Part shown: positions 55,708 to 64,000 of the stretch, piece by piece
How the letters are laid out: each line of letters begins with the position of its first letter
Numbering within the stretch: position 1 is the first letter of the stretch
Source of the DNA: Rhizobiales bacterium Y(2018)
GTDB taxonomy: Bacteria; Pseudomonadota; Alphaproteobacteria; Rhizobiales; Aestuariivirgaceae
Assembly (NCBI GenBank): GCA_005502925.1
Contig: SCPD01000002.1
Location: 992,001 to 1,056,000, forward strand
Direction: 5' to 3'
DNA: 64,000 bases
The notes under the pieces: generated by a model
Database searches by the model: none
What the model saw: only the letters and a program-made list of their open reading frames with translations
What the model was told of the DNA's origin: nothing
Program-made: the position numbers and the translations under genes

Positions 55708-56010
55708 ATGCATCTGACGCCACGCGAGAAAGACAAGCTTTTGATTTCGATGGCCGCCTCCGTGGCGCGCCGCCGTCTCGAGCGCGGTGTGAAGCTCAAT
55801 CATCCTGAGGCGATAGCACTCGTCACCGACTTCGTCGTGGAAGGTGCCCGCGATGGCCGCAGCGTCGCCGAACTGATGGAAGCAGGCGCCCATATCGTCA
55901 GCCGCATGCAGGTGATGGACGGGGTTGCCGACATGATCGCGGATGTGCAGGTCGAAGCGACCTTTCCGGACGGTACCAAGCTGGTGACCGTTCATCAGCC
56001 GATCCGTTAG
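55708..56010 (+). CDS. ureA: urease gamma subunit
   Basis: The 100-residue gamma subunit begins [20 protein letters not shown] and carries [40 protein letters not shown] and [20 protein letters not shown], all family standard. It assembles with UreB and UreC as (ABC)3 in the cytoplasm. ATG 55708 follows AGAGGCGG. The stop lies 13 bases before ureB. Confidence 0.97.
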   Translation: MHLTPREKDKLLISMAASVARRRLERGVKLNHPEAIALVTDFVVEGARDGRSVAELMEAGAHIVSRMQVMDGVADMIADVQVEATFPDGTKLVTVHQPIR

Positions 56011-56023
56011 CGTGGGGGCAGGC

Positions 56024-56329
56024 ATGATTCCCGGCGAAGTGTTCACCCTCACCGGCGACATCGAGCTCAATACCGGCGCCGATGTCGTGAGGCTTCTGGT
56101 CGCCAATAGCGGCGACCGCCCCATCCAGGTCGGTTCGCATTATCATTTCCACGAGGCCAATCCCGCTCTGATCTTCGAGCGCGACAAGGCACGCGGACGG
56201 CGTCTCGACATTGCAGCCGGCACGGCAACCCGCTTCGAGCCCGGCCAGACGCGCGAAGTGGCGTTGATCGCGATCGCCGGCGCGCGCCGCATCTTCGGCT
56301 TCCGTCAGAAGATCATGGGAGCGCTCTGA
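56024..56329 (+). CDS. ureB: urease beta subunit
   Basis: The 101-residue beta subunit starts [20 protein letters not shown] and includes [20 protein letters not shown] and [20 protein letters not shown], ending [19 protein letters not shown]. Its jelly-roll bridges gamma and alpha chains. ATG 56024 (after GGCAGGC) is preferred to an upstream GTG. It shares one base with ureC. Confidence 0.97.
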   Translation: MIPGEVFTLTGDIELNTGADVVRLLVANSGDRPIQVGSHYHFHEANPALIFERDKARGRRLDIAAGTATRFEPGQTREVALIAIAGARRIFGFRQKIMGAL

Positions 56330-58041
56330 TGCCGGCGAAACTGTCGAGAGCCGCCTATGCCCAGATGTTCGGACCGACCACGGGCGACCGGGTGCGCCTC
56401 GCCGATACGGATCTTATCATCGAGGTCGAAAGGGATTTCACCTTCTATGGCGAGGAGGTGAAATTCGGCGGCGGCAAGGTCATTCGCGACGGCATGGGTC
56501 AGAGCCAGCTGGCGCGCAGTGAAGGCGCGGTCGATACCGTGATCACCAATGCGCTGATCATCGATCATTGGGGCATCGTGAAAGCCGATGTCGGTTTGAA
56601 AGACGGCCGCATCACCAGTATAGGCAAGGCGGGAAATCCCGACACGCAGCCCGGTGTCGATATCATCATCGGGCCGGGGACGGAGGCGATCGCCGGTGAG
56701 GGACGCATCCTGACGGCCGGCGGCGTCGATGCGCATATTCATTTCATCTGTCCGCAGCAGGTCGAAGAAGCGCTCATGTCCGGGATCACCACCATGATGG
56801 GTGGTGGCACCGGTCCGGCGCATGGGACCCTGGCGACGACATGCACGCCCGGCCCCTGGCATATCGAGCGGATGTTCCAGGCGGTCGATGATCTGCCGAT
56901 GAATATCGGCTTCTCCGCCAAGGGAAATGCCTCTTTGCCCAGGGCTCTGATCGAAATGATCGAGGCCGGCGCCTGTGCGCTCAAGCTGCATGAGGATTGG
57001 GGTACTACGCCCGCGGCAATAGATTGCTGCCTGAGCGTCGCTGATGATCACGACGTGCAGGTGATGATCCACACCGACACGCTCAATGAATCGGGTTTCG
57101 TCGAGGATACGATCGCCGCCTTCAAGGGGCGCACCTTGCACGCCTTTCATACCGAAGGCGCGGGTGGCGGTCACGCGCCGGACATCATCAAGCTTTGTGG
57201 CCTCGCCAACATCATTCCCTCATCGACCAATCCGACGCGGCCCTACACGGTCAATACCGTGGCCGAGCATCTCGACATGCTGATGGTCTGCCACCATCTC
57301 GATCCGCGGATCGCCGAGGATATCGCTTTCGCCGAAAGCCGGATCCGCAAGGAAACCATTGCCGCCGAGGACATACTTCACGACATCGGCGCCTTCTCGA
57401 TCATCTCATCCGACAGTCAGGCAATGGGCCGCGTCGGCGAGGTCATCATCCGCACCTGGCAGACGGCGCATAAGATGCGGGTTCAGCGCGGCCGCCTGGC
57501 GGAGGAAACCGGCGACAACGACAATGCGCGGGTGAAGCGCTATATCGCCAAATACACGATCAATCCCGCCATCGCGCAAGGCGTCGCGCAGCATGTCGGA
57601 TCGATCGAGCCCGGCAAACGCGCCGATCTTGTCTTGTGGTCGCCGGCCTTCTTTGGCGTGAAGCCGGATATGGTGCTGATCGGCGGCATGATCGCCGCCG
57701 CCCCCATGGGCGATCCCAACGCCTCGATACCCACGCCGCAGCCGGTCAGCTATCGCCCGATGTTCGCTGCCCTGGGCAGGGCGGTGAACAGGAGCGTGGT
57801 GAGTTTCGTCTCGAAAGCGGCCTTCGCTGCCGGAATCGGCGAGCGTTATGGGCTCGGCAAGTCGATGATCCCCGTCGACAATACGAGGAGCGGCCTGGGC
57901 AAGACCTCGATGATCCACAACGCGGCGATGCCTGTCATCGAAGTCGATCCGGAGACCTATGAGGTACGCGCCGACGGTGAATTATTGACCTGCGAACCCG
58001 CGCAGCAGCTGCCGATGGCGCAGCGCTATTTCCTGTTCTGA
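56329..58041 (+). CDS. ureC: urease alpha (catalytic) subunit
   Basis: UreC holds the dinickel site that hydrolyses urea to ammonia and carbamate. All ligands are seen: His136 and His138 in [12 protein letters not shown], the lysine to be carbamylated Lys219 in ALKLHEDWG, His248 in [12 protein letters not shown], His274 in [12 protein letters not shown] and Asp362 in SSDSQAMGR. The flap has Cys321-His322 in MVCHHLDPR. Length 570 is normal. The enzyme should be active given the complete accessory set downstream. Confidence 0.98.
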   Translation: MPAKLSRAAYAQMFGPTTGDRVRLADTDLIIEVERDFTFYGEEVKFGGGKVIRDGMGQSQLARSEGAVDTVITNALIIDHWGIVKADVGLKDGRITSIGKAGNPDTQPGVDIIIGPGTEAIAGEGRILTAGGVDAHIHFICPQQVEEALMSGITTMMGGGTGPAHGTLATTCTPGPWHIERMFQAVDDLPMNIGFSAKGNASLPRALIEMIEAGACALKLHEDWGTTPAAIDCCLSVADDHDVQVMIHTDTLNESGFVEDTIAAFKGRTLHAFHTEGAGGGHAPDIIKLCGLANIIPSSTNPTRPYTVNTVAEHLDMLMVCHHLDPRIAEDIAFAESRIRKETIAAEDILHDIGAFSIISSDSQAMGRVGEVIIRTWQTAHKMRVQRGRLAEETGDNDNARVKRYIAKYTINPAIAQGVAQHVGSIEPGKRADLVLWSPAFFGVKPDMVLIGGMIAAAPMGDPNASIPTPQPVSYRPMFAALGRAVNRSVVSFVSKAAFAAGIGERYGLGKSMIPVDNTRSGLGKTSMIHNAAMPVIEVDPETYEVRADGELLTCEPAQQLPMAQRYFLF

Positions 58042-58043
58042 CC

Positions 58044-58490
58044 ATGCGGGCGCAAGACATTCAAAGACAGGGCAAATGGCATGGCGCACCGGCCGACCAA
58101 ATCACGCTCGATTATGATGACCGCTGCCGGCGCCGTTTTGCGATGAAGAGCGACACCGGACTCACGTTTCTTCTCGATCTTGCTATGGCGGCTTATCTGA
58201 AGGAGGGCGATGCATTGGTCCTCGACGATGGGCGCCTCATCGAGATCCGCGCGAAGCCGGAAGACCTTCTCGATATTCGCGGCCGCAACGCCCTGCATCT
58301 GACGACGCTCGCCTGGCATCTGGGCAACCGTCATCTCGCAGCGCAGATCGAGGCGGAGCGCATCGTCATTCGTCATGACCCGGTCATCGCCCATATGCTG
58401 GAGCACCAGGGCGCCCGTGTGCGGCATATCCGGGAACCGTTCCATCCCGAAAGCGGCGCCTATGCCGGCCATCACGGTCATGAGCACTGA
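58044..58490 (+). CDS. ureE: urease accessory protein UreE (nickel chaperone)
   Basis: UreE carries nickel to the UreD-F-G complex. The 148-residue protein has the N-terminal domain (RRRFAMKSDTGLTFLLDLAM) and the metallochaperone domain (LTTLAWHLGNRHLAAQIEAE) with the conserved His of HLGNRH and HDPVIAHMLEHQGA. It ends in the His-bearing tail YAGHHGHEH, a modest nickel buffer. Two bases separate it from ureC and it overlaps ureF by 11 bases. Confidence 0.95.
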   Translation: MRAQDIQRQGKWHGAPADQITLDYDDRCRRRFAMKSDTGLTFLLDLAMAAYLKEGDALVLDDGRLIEIRAKPEDLLDIRGRNALHLTTLAWHLGNRHLAAQIEAERIVIRHDPVIAHMLEHQGARVRHIREPFHPESGAYAGHHGHEH

Positions 58491-59145
58491 CGCGCTGAGC
58501 CTGCTGCGGCTGATGACCTGGCTGTCACCCGCCTTTCCGGTCGGCGCCTTCAGTTACTCGCATGGTCTCGAACAGGCCGTTCACGATCGCATCGTGGTCA
58601 CGCGCCACGATCTTGCCGAATGGATCGCCGATCTGATCGGGCAGGGCAGCTGGTGGAACGATGCTTTGCTGCTTGCCGAAGCCTGGCGAGCGGCCGCGAT
58701 CGGCGACTTGGGACGCCTGCGGGATGTCGCCGAGCTGGGTGAGGCGCTGGCGGTGAGCGCCGAGCGTCATCTCGAAACCATGGATCAGGGGAGGTCCTTC
58801 TCGAAGGCCGCGCGCGCTTGGCACGACATGCCGGGCGATGATCTGGAAATGCCCTATCCCGTAGCGGTCGGCGCCGTCGCGGCGCGGATGGGTGTCGGGA
58901 TCGACGGAACCTGTACGGGATATCTCCAGGCCTGCGCCGGCAATCTCATATCGGCCGGTTTGCGGCTCATTCCGCTCGGCCAAACGGAAGGGACCCTCAT
59001 CATGGCCGCTTTGGAGAAAATCATCGTCGCGGTGGCCGGCAAGGCCGCTCGATCGTCGCTGTCCGATCTTGGCAGTTCCACCTTTGCAGTCGATATCGCT
59101 TCCATGCGCCATGAGACCATGAATGTCAGGCTGTTCCGCTCATGA
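58480..59145 (+). CDS. ureF: urease accessory protein UreF
   Basis: UreF links UreD and the GTPase UreG during nickel insertion. The 221-residue helical protein starts [20 protein letters not shown] and contains [38 protein letters not shown] and [20 protein letters not shown] with [13 protein letters not shown], all family blocks. ATG 58480 lies within the end of ureE; a longer start at 58462 is possible. Its stop overlaps ureG (ATGA). Confidence 0.94.
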   Translation: MSTDALSLLRLMTWLSPAFPVGAFSYSHGLEQAVHDRIVVTRHDLAEWIADLIGQGSWWNDALLLAEAWRAAAIGDLGRLRDVAELGEALAVSAERHLETMDQGRSFSKAARAWHDMPGDDLEMPYPVAVGAVAARMGVGIDGTCTGYLQACAGNLISAGLRLIPLGQTEGTLIMAALEKIIVAVAGKAARSSLSDLGSSTFAVDIASMRHETMNVRLFRS

Positions 59146-59762
59146 GCAGGCTCCATGGACCTTTGCGCGTCGGTGTCGGAGGGCCGGTCGGCTCCGGCAA
59201 GACGACGCTGACTGAGAAGCTATGCAAGGCGATGCGGGGCCGTTGGTCGGTCGCGGTCGTCACCAATGATATTTACACGAAGGAGGATGCGCTGATCCTC
59301 AACCGCCTGCAGGCCTTGCCGGAAGACCGGATCATTGGGGTCGAAACGGGCGGTTGCCCTCACACGGCGATCCGTGAGGACGCCTCGATCAATCTCGGCG
59401 CCGTTGCCGAGCTCAACCGGCGGCATCCCGATCTTGATGTGATCTTCATCGAATCGGGTGGTGACAATCTGGCGGCGACCTTTTCGCCGGAGCTCGCCGA
59501 TATGACGCTTTATGTCATCAGTGTCTGTCAGGGCGAGAAGATCCCGCGTAAGGGCGGCCCCGCCATCACGCGGTCCGATCTTCTGATCATCAACAAGATG
59601 GACCTCGCGCCCCATGTCGGCGCCGATCTCGAAATCATGGCTCAGGATACGAAACGCGTGCGCGGCGAGCGGCCGCATATTTTCACCGATCTGCTGCGCA
59701 ACAAGGGCGTGCCCGATATTGTCGAGATGATCGAAACGGCCGGCGGAATGGTTCCATCATGA
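59142..59762 (+). CDS. ureG: urease accessory GTPase UreG
   Basis: UreG is the SIMIBI GTPase whose nickel-bound dimer powers urease activation. The 206-residue protein has the P-loop [15 protein letters not shown] near residue 9, [14 protein letters not shown], the nickel-binding CPH in [32 protein letters not shown] and [13 protein letters not shown] (G4). It ends the urease operon and converges with the LysR gene, overlapping it by six bases. Confidence 0.97.
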   Translation: MSRLHGPLRVGVGGPVGSGKTTLTEKLCKAMRGRWSVAVVTNDIYTKEDALILNRLQALPEDRIIGVETGGCPHTAIREDASINLGAVAELNRRHPDLDVIFIESGGDNLAATFSPELADMTLYVISVCQGEKIPRKGGPAITRSDLLIINKMDLAPHVGADLEIMAQDTKRVRGERPHIFTDLLRNKGVPDIVEMIETAGGMVPS

Positions 59763-60674
59763 CTCCTGCGGCTGGCCGCGCAAGGCATATGCCACCTGGC
59801 TGGTCGATGTAATCCAATCCATGAAACGCTCGATGAGCGGTTCCCCGGCACGGTTTTCCGGACAGATGCAGTAATAGCTCCGCGTCGCCTCGACGCCGAT
59901 ATCATAAGGGCGCACCAGGCGGCCGGACTTCAGATAGTCCTGCGCCAGGAGATCGCTGACCAGCGCCAGGCCTCTGCCCTCGAGCGCCGCCGCGATCGCC
60001 ATCATCAGTGTGCCGAAATAGGCATTGTGCTGCGGCACACGGCGGATCTTCGCCGCCGAGAGCCAGCGCCGCCATTCGGTGCCGTCGTCTTCATGCAGCA
60101 GCCACTGATCGACGATGTCGGCGAGGGAACGCAGGCCGTCGGCCGAGTTGAGCAAGGCCGGGCTGCAGATCGGCCGCAACTTCACGGTGGCGATGAAGCG
60201 CCAGGCGAAGCCCTCTTTGGGCGGCGCGCCATAGGTGATGGCGACGTCAGTCTGTCGCCAGTCGATCTGCGCCACATCGAGTGCCGCTGTCATCTTGAAG
60301 GAGGCGAGGCCGAAGCTTTGGCAGAAATCGAACATCAAGGAGGATAGCCACGCGACGCCCAAAGCGGGCGGCACCGAAACGCGAAGACTGTCAGCCTGCT
60401 CCAGTTCGGGCTTGGCCGCGAGTTCGTTCACGCAGCTGCCGATGTCGTCAAGTGCGGCCGTCACGGTCCGGCGCAATTCGCTGCCTTGCGGCGTGAGCCT
60501 GATGCGGCGTCCGTCGCGCTCGAACAATTCAACGGCGAGCGAGGATTGCAGTTTGCGCAATTGCTGGCTGACGGCGCCCGGCGTCAGGTTGAGCTCCAGC
60601 GCGGCGGCCCCGACATGGCCGAGACGTGCGACCGCCTCGAAGGCTCGCAAATAACCCAGCTCCAGCCGGTTCAT
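59757..60674 (-). CDS. LysR-family regulator
   Basis: The N-terminal winged helix-turn-helix reads [20 protein letters not shown], then [20 protein letters not shown]. The remaining 210 residues are the ligand-binding domain, of the GcvA-like kind ([20 protein letters not shown]). ATG 60674 gives 305 residues; ATG 60695 would add seven and begin at the edge of a palindrome. It diverges from the amidohydrolase-transporter cluster at 60781 and is probably its regulator, with nitrogen compounds as possible inducers. Confidence 0.9.
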   Translation of the reverse strand: MNRLELGYLRAFEAVARLGHVGAAALELNLTPGAVSQQLRKLQSSLAVELFERDGRRIRLTPQGSELRRTVTAALDDIGSCVNELAAKPELEQADSLRVSVPPALGVAWLSSLMFDFCQSFGLASFKMTAALDVAQIDWRQTDVAITYGAPPKEGFAWRFIATVKLRPICSPALLNSADGLRSLADIVDQWLLHEDDGTEWRRWLSAAKIRRVPQHNAYFGTLMMAIAAALEGRGLALVSDLLAQDYLKSGRLVRPYDIGVEATRSYYCICPENRAGEPLIERFMDWITSTSQVAYALRGQPQES

Positions 60675-60693
60675 GCTGTTTGATTGTTTAGTC

Positions 60694-60713
60694 ATTCTAA
60701 ATAGAAATCCGGC
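60694..60713. promoter_or_regulatory. possible LysR operator
   Basis: ATTCTAAATAGAAAT contains the palindrome TTCTA-AA-TAGAA, fitting the T-N11-A form. It lies between the LysR gene and the divergent cluster. The whole spacer is AT-rich compared with its surroundings. Confidence 0.4.
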
Positions 60714-60780
60714 AATTCAAATAGTTTGTCAACACAGTGATGGCCCGATATGCTCCCTGTCGTCATTTCAGGGATGTTTC

Positions 60781-61449
60781 ATGTCGATCACCGCCAGACC
60801 CTTCAACTACCCTTATGACGGCAATCTCGTTCCCGCCGTCACTGCCTTGCTGGTCATCGACCTGCAGATCGATTTCCTCTCCGAGGACGGCTATTTCGCT
60901 CGCAAGGGATATGATCCGGCCCCGCTGCGCGCGATCATCCCCAATGTGAATGCCCTCATCGCCGCTGCGCGCCAGGCGGGCTGCGCCATCGTCCATACAC
61001 GCCAGGGCTATCGCGCCGATCGCGCCGACATGACCCCCTACGAAGTCTGGCGCCGCAAGCGCGCCGGCATCGACGACACTCAGGTTCTGCTGCGCTCCTC
61101 GCCCGGTTATGAGATCGTGCCGGAGATCGACGTCAAACCGGAAGACATCATCGTCGACAAGACCGCCAATGGCGCCTTCACCTATACCGATCTCGAGCAT
61201 GTCCTGCGCGCCCGCGGCATCACGCATCTCTTGTTCACCGGTTGCACGACGGATGTCTGCGTGCACACCACCTTGCGCGAGGCGCAGGACCGAAATTTCC
61301 AGAATCTGCTCATCGAGGATGCCTGCGCCAGCGGCGATGCATACGCGCACGAGGCCGCGGTCCATATGGTGACCGTCGAGGATGGTATCTTTGGCGTGGT
61401 CGCCAAGACCGAAGACGTCATTGCCGGCCTCAAGGCCGTAAAACGCTGA
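60781..61449 (+). CDS. isochorismatase-family amidohydrolase, biuret-hydrolase/ureidoacrylate-like
   Basis: The 222-residue protein starts MSITARPFNYPYDGNLVPAV at ATG 60781. The catalytic triad is present: Asp in LLVIDLQIDFLSEDGYF, Lys in IIVDKTANGAFTYTDLE, and Cys in LFTGCTTDVCVHTTLREAQD. The PYDGNLVP start, GYFARKGYDPAPL segment and HTRQGYRADRADM block resemble biuret hydrolase and ureidoacrylate or related amidases that cleave carbamoyl-type bonds. It leads a cluster with a GYD protein and an ABC importer beside urease, so a urea-like nitrogen substrate is plausible. Substrate unproved. Confidence 0.85.
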   Translation: MSITARPFNYPYDGNLVPAVTALLVIDLQIDFLSEDGYFARKGYDPAPLRAIIPNVNALIAAARQAGCAIVHTRQGYRADRADMTPYEVWRRKRAGIDDTQVLLRSSPGYEIVPEIDVKPEDIIVDKTANGAFTYTDLEHVLRARGITHLLFTGCTTDVCVHTTLREAQDRNFQNLLIEDACASGDAYAHEAAVHMVTVEDGIFGVVAKTEDVIAGLKAVKR

Positions 61450-61464
61450 CCGCCAGGGAAAGCC

Positions 61465-61767
61465 ATGCCTTACTACATTTCTCTCATGCGGCTTACTCAG
61501 AAGGGGCTCGACGAGCTCGGCAACTCGCCGGAGCGCGGGCGCATCAGCAAGGAGCGTGTCGAGGCCCTTGGTGGCCGCAGTGTTTGCCTCTACACCACCA
61601 TGGGCGCTTATGATTTCGTGCAGGTCTTCGAAATGCCGGACGAGGCCAGCATGATGCAATATGTGATGACAGCGCGGCGCGACGGCCATGTCGAACCGCT
61701 GATCCTGCCGGCCTTCGATGCCTCCGAATGGGCGGGCATCGTCGAAAAACTAAAACTCAAAAAATAA
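61465..61767 (+). CDS. GYD-domain protein
   Basis: A 100-residue protein starting MPYYISLMRLTQKGLDELGN, 15 bases after the amidohydrolase gene. It contains CLYTTMGAYDFVQVFEMPDE, the G-[AT]-YD motif that names the GYD family, and a ferredoxin-like alternating pattern. GYD proteins are small dimers of unknown activity often placed next to amidohydrolases. Here it probably assists or tunes the neighbouring enzyme. Confidence 0.88.
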   Translation: MPYYISLMRLTQKGLDELGNSPERGRISKERVEALGGRSVCLYTTMGAYDFVQVFEMPDEASMMQYVMTARRDGHVEPLILPAFDASEWAGIVEKLKLKK

Positions 61768-61783
61768 ATCATAGGAGATGGAA

Positions 61784-62617
61784 ATGGGCATGACGACCGG
61801 TTTTGCCGGAGGGTTCCTTTGCGCCTTGACGGCAGTGACGATGACCATGGCTACCGCATCGGCCGATACGGCGAAGCTGTCCTTTGTTTCGAACGGTAAG
61901 CTCAATATCTGCACAACCGCCGGCTTCCCGCCGCTGACTTATCTCGAGAACCCTTCCGACACCCGGCCGGTCGGCATCGACATCGATCTCGCCGACGCGC
62001 TGGCGAAGCACTGGTCGGTGACCGAGGTCAAATTCTCAACCTCCGGCTTCGACGGCCTTCTGCCGTCGCTCGGCTCGGGCCGTTGCGATCTCGTCATCAG
62101 CGGCATCTATCTCAATGACAAGCGCCGGGAAGTCCACGACGGAGTGCCCTATCTGAAATCGGCAGCGGCGATCGTCACGCTGGCCACCAACACCGACATC
62201 AAGGCGCCGGAGGATCTGAGCGGCAAGCGACTGGCGCTGGAAGCGGGAACCACTTTCGCCGATGCCCCGCAGAAGATGAACGAGCAGTTTGCGAAAGAAG
62301 GTCGTGATCCTGTGGCCGCCAGCACATACGAGTCGCAAGTTGCCGCCGCCCAGCAGGTTCTGATCGGCCGTGCCGATGCGACCCTTACCGAGGTCGCTGA
62401 AGCGTCGGTACGGATCAAGCAGAGCAACGGTCAGCTGAAGATCGCCTACACCTATCCGCCGGAAGGCATTTACGGCATCTACATCCGGAAGAATCCAGAT
62501 GACCTCAAGGCTCTGCGCGAAGCAATGAAGGAGCTTCAGAAGTCGGGAGCTATCGAGGCGGTCGCCAAGAAATACAACATGCCGGTCGCCGACTTCACAG
62601 TCGACTACGACTCTTGA
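61784..62617 (+). CDS. periplasmic amino-acid/polar-compound binding protein
   Basis: A type-3 solute-binding protein. Signal peptide residues 1-28 (FAGGFLCALTAVTMTMATAS) are followed by LNICTTAGFPPLTYLEN, the ligand pocket GIDIDLADALAKHWSV, RCDLVISGIYLNDKRREVHD and the hinge segment DLSGKRLALEAGTTF. ATG 61784 is six bases after GGAG, whereas ATG 61778 directly abuts it. With the downstream permease it forms an ABC importer, most likely for an amino acid or a similar small nitrogen compound. Confidence 0.92.
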   Translation: MGMTTGFAGGFLCALTAVTMTMATASADTAKLSFVSNGKLNICTTAGFPPLTYLENPSDTRPVGIDIDLADALAKHWSVTEVKFSTSGFDGLLPSLGSGRCDLVISGIYLNDKRREVHDGVPYLKSAAAIVTLATNTDIKAPEDLSGKRLALEAGTTFADAPQKMNEQFAKEGRDPVAASTYESQVAAAQQVLIGRADATLTEVAEASVRIKQSNGQLKIAYTYPPEGIYGIYIRKNPDDLKALREAMKELQKSGAIEAVAKKYNMPVADFTVDYDS

Positions 62618-62630
62618 GATCGGCCAGGCG

Positions 62631-63365
62631 ATGCTGTTCGACCCGCGCATATTCATCGAGGCGTTGTTCAGCTCAGCCCTGCTGAAGGGTGCGTTGATCA
62701 CCATTGCGCTGTCGATCGTCGTTCAGATCGCTTCGATGGTACTCTGCCTGCCAGTGGCGCTGGGCCTTTCGGCCCGGCGCCGCTATCGCTGGCCGTTGCG
62801 AGCCTATCAGTGGATATTCCGCAGCGCGCCTTTGGTGCTGGTCCTGCTCTTCGTCTGGAACGGGCTGCCGCAGATTTTCCCGGCACTGCGCTCGGATTGG
62901 TTCAACCCGTTCCTCGCGGCGGCCATTGCGATGACGTTGGTCGGCATTGCCTATAATGCCGAGATCATGCGCGCGGCCCTATTGTCAGTGCATAAAGGTC
63001 AGGCGGAGGCAGCGGCGGCCCTCGGCCTGCGCCGCGGCCAGGCCTTTTTCCTCGTGGTTTTGCCGCAAGCTTTCCGTGTCGCCTTGCCGCCGCTGATGAA
63101 CGAATTCATCACGCTGCTCAAGTCTACATCCCTCGCTTACACAATCTCCCTGCGGGAGATGATGACCGTCACCCAGCTCTCCATCTCGGCGAGCTTCCGC
63201 TTCACCGAATGGTACGCGGCGGCCCTCGTTTATTACCTGATTATGGTATCGATCCTCACCGTAATCCAGGCATCCGCCGAGAACCGCATGTCGACGGCCT
63301 ATGCGCGGCGCAGCAATTCCGGCGCGGCCTCGGCTGTCAAAGTGAGGACCACGGCAGCGGCCTGA
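62631..63365 (+). CDS. amino-acid-type ABC transporter permease
   Basis: The 244-residue inner-membrane protein has about five helices (ALITIALSIVVQIASMVLCL; FLAAAIAMTLVGIAYNAEIM). The cytoplasmic EAA loop that binds the ATPase reads EAAAALGLRRGQAFFLVVLP. The sequence is of the HisM/GltJ polar-amino-acid family. The matching ATP-binding subunit is not in the next genes, since the following gene is a convergent MarR regulator. The ATPase must be elsewhere or upstream partners shared. Confidence 0.92.
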   Translation: MLFDPRIFIEALFSSALLKGALITIALSIVVQIASMVLCLPVALGLSARRRYRWPLRAYQWIFRSAPLVLVLLFVWNGLPQIFPALRSDWFNPFLAAAIAMTLVGIAYNAEIMRAALLSVHKGQAEAAAALGLRRGQAFFLVVLPQAFRVALPPLMNEFITLLKSTSLAYTISLREMMTVTQLSISASFRFTEWYAAALVYYLIMVSILTVIQASAENRMSTAYARRSNSGAASAVKVRTTAAA

Positions 63366-63368
63366 GGC

Positions 63369-63854
63369 TCAGTTCGACCAGAGGTGATTGATGTCCTTGA
63401 GCGCTCGCGTGAGGAGCATCAGTTCTTGTGTGGAGATGCCGATGCCGGCGAGTGAATCGGCATGGATATCGAGCGCGCAGAGGATGACATGCGCCACTTG
63501 CCGGCCTTCCTCGGTCAGTTCGATGAGGCTCGACCTCTTATCCCACTGTGGCCGGGACAGTTTGACGTAACCACCTTCGGACAGCTTCGTGATGTTGTAG
63601 GTAAGGTTAGTCCCTTCATACTGTCCGATCGCCTGAAGTTGACCGAGCGAGATCGGTCTTTCGCTGGCATGACAGAGGATCAGCGCCTGCACCGCGCTCA
63701 ACGCCTTGTCCCGGCGCCCGAGCTCCGACGTGATCACGTCCAGGAACCGGCGGTGCAGTATTTCAACGGACTGCAGCATCTTGGTGAAATGCTTGCTTTT
63801 GTGAACGAGCTCGATTTCGTCAAAGTCGGTTTTAGCTGCAAAAGCCGTTGTCAT
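63369..63854 (-). CDS. MarR-family regulator
   Basis: A 161-residue winged-helix dimer protein. The DNA-binding core reads RPISLGQLQAIGQYEGTNLT, then NITKLSEGGYVKLSRPQWDK, with the wing RSSLIELTEEGRQVAH. N- and C-terminal helices (FTKMLQSVEILHRRFLDVIT; LMLLTRALKDINHLW) form the dimer. It converges with the permease gene, leaving three bases, and may regulate genes outside the window. The last 146 bases (63855-64000) hold no feature that I can support. Confidence 0.88.
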   Translation of the reverse strand: MTTAFAAKTDFDEIELVHKSKHFTKMLQSVEILHRRFLDVITSELGRRDKALSAVQALILCHASERPISLGQLQAIGQYEGTNLTYNITKLSEGGYVKLSRPQWDKRSSLIELTEEGRQVAHVILCALDIHADSLAGIGISTQELMLLTRALKDINHLWSN

Positions 63855-64000
63855 GTAGATGTCCCTTTCGCTACGGCATTTACCATGCGAGCTCCTAACG
63901 CTTCGAAAGGGTGGAGCTGCAAATTTATGAGCCTCTGTTAACCATCAACGGGAACTCGAAAGCCGAGAAAAGCGGGATTCCCAGCCTGTCACCGGCACCG

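Overview
The window reads as a chromosomal segment of a GC-rich alphaproteobacterium of the Hyphomicrobiales (Rhizobiales). The order rpmH-rnpA-yidC-yihA-argB-(HAD)-dapD-dapE-truA, the DUF6894, DUF1236 and DUF3606 small proteins, and GGAAC-type stress promoters all point there. I cannot name a genus.

Region 1 (1 to about 18.97 kb) is accessory DNA that ends against the 3' end of a tRNA-Arg(ACG) gene at 18994-19070. It holds small hypothetical genes, decayed genes, and many intergenic elements that recur as copies. Main blocks: an SOS-type SRAP gene with a LexA box (2.8-3.6 kb); a six-gene module present twice (3.6-5.97 kb and 9.36-11.37 kb), whose second copy is decaying; and two clusters of small structured elements (5.9-7.5 kb and 14.3-16.9 kb). 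These clusters share, as diverged copies, two families of tiny proteins, a 63/56-residue basic protein, a promoter-plus-terminator small-RNA unit, and three other RNA-like element families. At 12-14 kb lie a YciF-like ferritin, a low-affinity iron permease family protein and other stress-type genes. Sites matching GGAAC-N16-CGTT, the EcfG general-stress sigma factor consensus, occur at least five times. Looser GGAAC-N18-TT sites precede most of the candidate small RNAs. My reading is that this accessory segment is a stress-regulated collection of small genes and small RNAs.

Region 2 (19-36 kb) is mostly core: a P1-family peptidase with an overlapping histidine kinase gene, then ribosomal protein L34, RNase P protein, YidC, EngB, ArgB, a HAD nucleotidase and the lysine pathway genes dapD and dapE. 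Two DUF805 membrane proteins lie between dapD and dapE. A drug/metabolite exporter, a LuxR regulator, an outer-membrane barrel, TruA and a NUDIX protein follow.

Region 3 (36-52 kb) has an MFS exporter divergent from its TetR regulator, with three operators between them, and a second SRAP gene. It also holds a dehalogenase-like hydrolase, a rhodanese, an outer-membrane protein, aroC, a phosphatase, fabI, a metallo-hydrolase, bioY, an HTH-TPR protein, a membrane-anchored AraC regulator and a methyltransferase. A run of overlapping minus-strand genes (TlyA, XseB, HDAC-like, SDR) ends the region.

Region 4 (52-64 kb) carries a Sua5-type enzyme, a GlcD-like dehydrogenase and a GNAT protein, then a complete ureDABCEFG urease operon. 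Next to it, under a divergent LysR gene, lie an isochorismatase-fold amidohydrolase, a GYD protein, a periplasmic binding protein and an ABC permease. A MarR gene closes the window. The last two groups together suggest uptake and hydrolysis of a urea-like nitrogen compound, with urease downstream.
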